7,137 bases of DNA. Source: Candidatus Omnitrophota bacterium (GTDB lineage Bacteria; Omnitrophota; Gorgyraeia; Gygaellales; Profunditerraquicolaceae). Position 1 is the stretch's first letter, and each line of letters starts with the position of its first letter. Below are positions 6,840 to 7,137 of the stretch, piece after piece. The notes under the pieces were generated by a model. The model saw only the letters and a list, made by a program, of their open reading frames with translations. It was not told the DNA's origin and made no database searches. A program made the translations under genes and the position numbers. The DNA is taken from contig JAGOIJ010000086.1 in assembly GCA_017995695.1 (NCBI GenBank), positions 1 to 7,137 of the forward strand, written 5' to 3'.

Positions 6840-6964
6840 AAGGTAAACCCCTGCCGTAGGAGGCAGGTCCGCCATGATGGGGCGGATATCGAAAGATGGG
6901 GGCGCAAAGCCACAGGCCTACGTCCTGTTGTGGTTTTGGCAGGATATGGTTGCTGGGTTGCCGA
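6840..6964 (+). promoter_or_regulatory. Cyclic di-GMP-I (GEMM-I) riboswitch aptamer, with interrupted P2
   Basis: Conserved GEMM-I blocks occur in order: AAAGGTAAACC (6839-6849), a GAAA tetraloop (6891-6894) closed by ATC/GAT, GGCGCAAAGCC (6901-6911), CCTACG (6917-6922), TATGG (6945-6949) and GGGTTGCC (6955-6962). CCTACG with TATGG forms the tetraloop receptor, flanked by TCCTG (6923-6927) pairing with CAGGA (6940-6944). The nucleotides equivalent to Vc2 G20, A47 and C92 are G6843, A6907 and C6961 by my alignment; G at the first position favours c-di-GMP over the cGAMP-selective variants. P2 would be CCC (6848-6850) plus ATC (6888-6890) pairing with GATGGG (6895-6900). Its 5' strand is split by about 37 bases folding into two hairpins. 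The receptor has C instead of the second platform A. Family assignment is firm; whether this copy still binds ligand is open. Confidence 0.88.
6850..6887 (+). repeat. Double-hairpin GC-rich palindromic element inside riboswitch P2
   Basis: CCTGCC (6850-6855) pairs with GGCAGG (6862-6867), loop GTAGGA. Directly after it, TCCGCC (6868-6873) pairs with GGCGGA (6881-6886), loop ATGATGG. The tandem GC-rich dyads resemble short interspersed palindromic repeats of bacterial genomes. Removing 6851-6887 restores an uninterrupted P2 of 6 base pairs with the GAAA loop, which supports an inserted element. No second copy exists in this window, so repeat status is inferred. Confidence 0.6.
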
Positions 6965-6971
6965 CGAAAGT

Positions 6972-6994
6972 AAGGCTGGGTACGCCCCAGCCTT
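6972..6994 (+). promoter_or_regulatory. Candidate antiterminator hairpin of the riboswitch
   Basis: AAGGCTGGG (6972-6980) pairs perfectly with CCCAGCCTT (6986-6994) across the loop TACGC, 9 base pairs. The right arm contains CCAGCC, which is also the left arm of the following terminator, so the two hairpins exclude each other. The hairpin has no immediate T-tract of its own, which is why I call it the antiterminator. Confidence 0.6.
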
Positions 6995-7012
6995 TATCGG
7001 CTGGTTTTCTTT
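6987..7012 (+). terminator. Riboswitch-linked intrinsic terminator
   Basis: CCAGCC (6987-6992) pairs with GGCTGG (6999-7004) around the loop TTTATC, 6 base pairs, followed at once by TTTTCTTT (7005-7012). It starts 24 bases after the aptamer and competes with the 6972-6994 hairpin, the usual layout of a transcriptional riboswitch. Confidence 0.7.
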
Positions 7013-7049
7013 CCCAATGGCTGCTTAATCAGTGGCATTGGGATTTTTT
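7013..7049 (+). terminator. Second intrinsic terminator downstream of the riboswitch
   Basis: CCCAATG (7013-7019) pairs with CATTGGG (7036-7042), with an inner CTG/CAG stem (7021-7023 with 7030-7032). After one A comes TTTTTT (7044-7049). It begins one base after the T-tract of the first terminator. It would stop transcripts that escape the first, unless leader structure prevents it. Confidence 0.75.
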
Positions 7050-7058
7050 ATTGAGCAG

Positions 7059-7096
7059 ACACGTTACGGCAGCGCGGAACGCGCAACGTAACGTGT
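7059..7096 (+). repeat. Long inverted repeat of unknown role before the possible pilin gene
   Basis: ACACGTTACG (7059-7068) is the perfect reverse complement of CGTAACGTGT (7087-7096). Inside, GCGCG (7072-7076) pairs with CGCGC (7080-7084) around GAA. There is no T-tract, so it is not a classic terminator. It could be an RNA hairpin in the leader, a protein-binding dyad, or another palindromic repeat element. Confidence 0.6.
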
Positions 7097-7111
7097 AGCC
7101 CACCATAGAGT

Positions 7112-7137
7112 ATGCTGAAGCGTCTGCGAAATAACTC
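7112..7137 (+). CDS. Possible type IV prepilin start, 3' partial
   Basis: The last 26 bases read ATG followed by codons for LKRLRNN and the first two bases of a Ser codon. A short, basic leader of this kind, ending just before an expected Gly-Phe-Thr, is characteristic of type IV prepilins; Geobacter PilA begins in a very similar way. The position directly downstream of a c-di-GMP riboswitch fits, since GEMM-I switches are known to precede pilin genes. Against it, there is no recognisable ribosome binding site before the ATG, and the cleavage motif itself lies outside the window. The frame cannot extend upstream because TAG lies at 7106-7108. Confidence 0.38.

Noticed and set aside
6874..7098. 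A 74-codon + strand open frame across the riboswitch region
   Set aside because: It runs through the conserved aptamer, both terminator hairpins and the long dyad; its composition is not protein-like and it lacks a ribosome binding site.
1..7137. CRISPR array, tRNA, rRNA or insertion sequence
   Set aside because: I saw no regularly spaced repeats, cloverleaf-type sequence, rRNA motifs or transposase-like frame on either strand.

Overview
The window (roughly 45% GC by eye) is densely coded on the + strand and reads as a bacterial chromosome segment. The combination of an Mbh-like Mrp module, a short lipoprotein with a C-terminal peptidoglycan-binding domain, extended -10 promoters, GC-rich palindromic repeats and a c-di-GMP riboswitch in front of a possible type IV pilin suggests an uncultured Gram-negative lineage. 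Omnitrophota (OP3) is my best guess from sequence style. It is an inference, not something the window proves.

Region 1 (1-4556) is a tightly packed operon. It encodes a 5'-truncated MbhD/MbhE-type protein (equivalent to the C-terminal end of MrpA), then MrpB, MrpC, MrpD, MrpE, MrpF and MrpG homologues, and finally a HycF/HyfH/NuoI-like 2x[4Fe-4S] ferredoxin subunit. Gene junctions are 4-8 base overlaps or gaps of 4-14 bases. This is the ion-translocating half of a membrane respiratory complex of the Mbh/Mbs/formate-hydrogenlyase superfamily. The ferredoxin subunit argues for a redox-driven complex rather than a stand-alone Na+/H+ antiporter. The catalytic subunits (large, small, NuoH-like) are not in the window and are expected upstream.

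Region 2 (4558-6810) holds an MFS exporter gene one base after the ferredoxin gene, a lipoprotein gene with its own extended -10 promoter and a strong intrinsic terminator, and a small multi-pass membrane protein with DxDH and HS motifs. That last gene starts only 21 bases after the terminator T-tract.

Region 3 (6797-7137) is the most unusual part. A near-consensus promoter at the end of the membrane protein gene drives a leader RNA containing a class I cyclic-di-GMP (GEMM-I) riboswitch. Its P2 stem is interrupted on the 5' strand by about 37 nt that form two GC-rich hairpins, which looks like a palindromic repeat inserted into the aptamer. The aptamer is followed by a three-strand alternative hairpin (antiterminator versus terminator), a second strong terminator, and a long dyad of unknown role. 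The window ends nine codons into a possible reading frame whose start resembles a type IV prepilin leader. The likely circuit is c-di-GMP control of pilin transcription, but the ligand polarity and the target gene are inferred.
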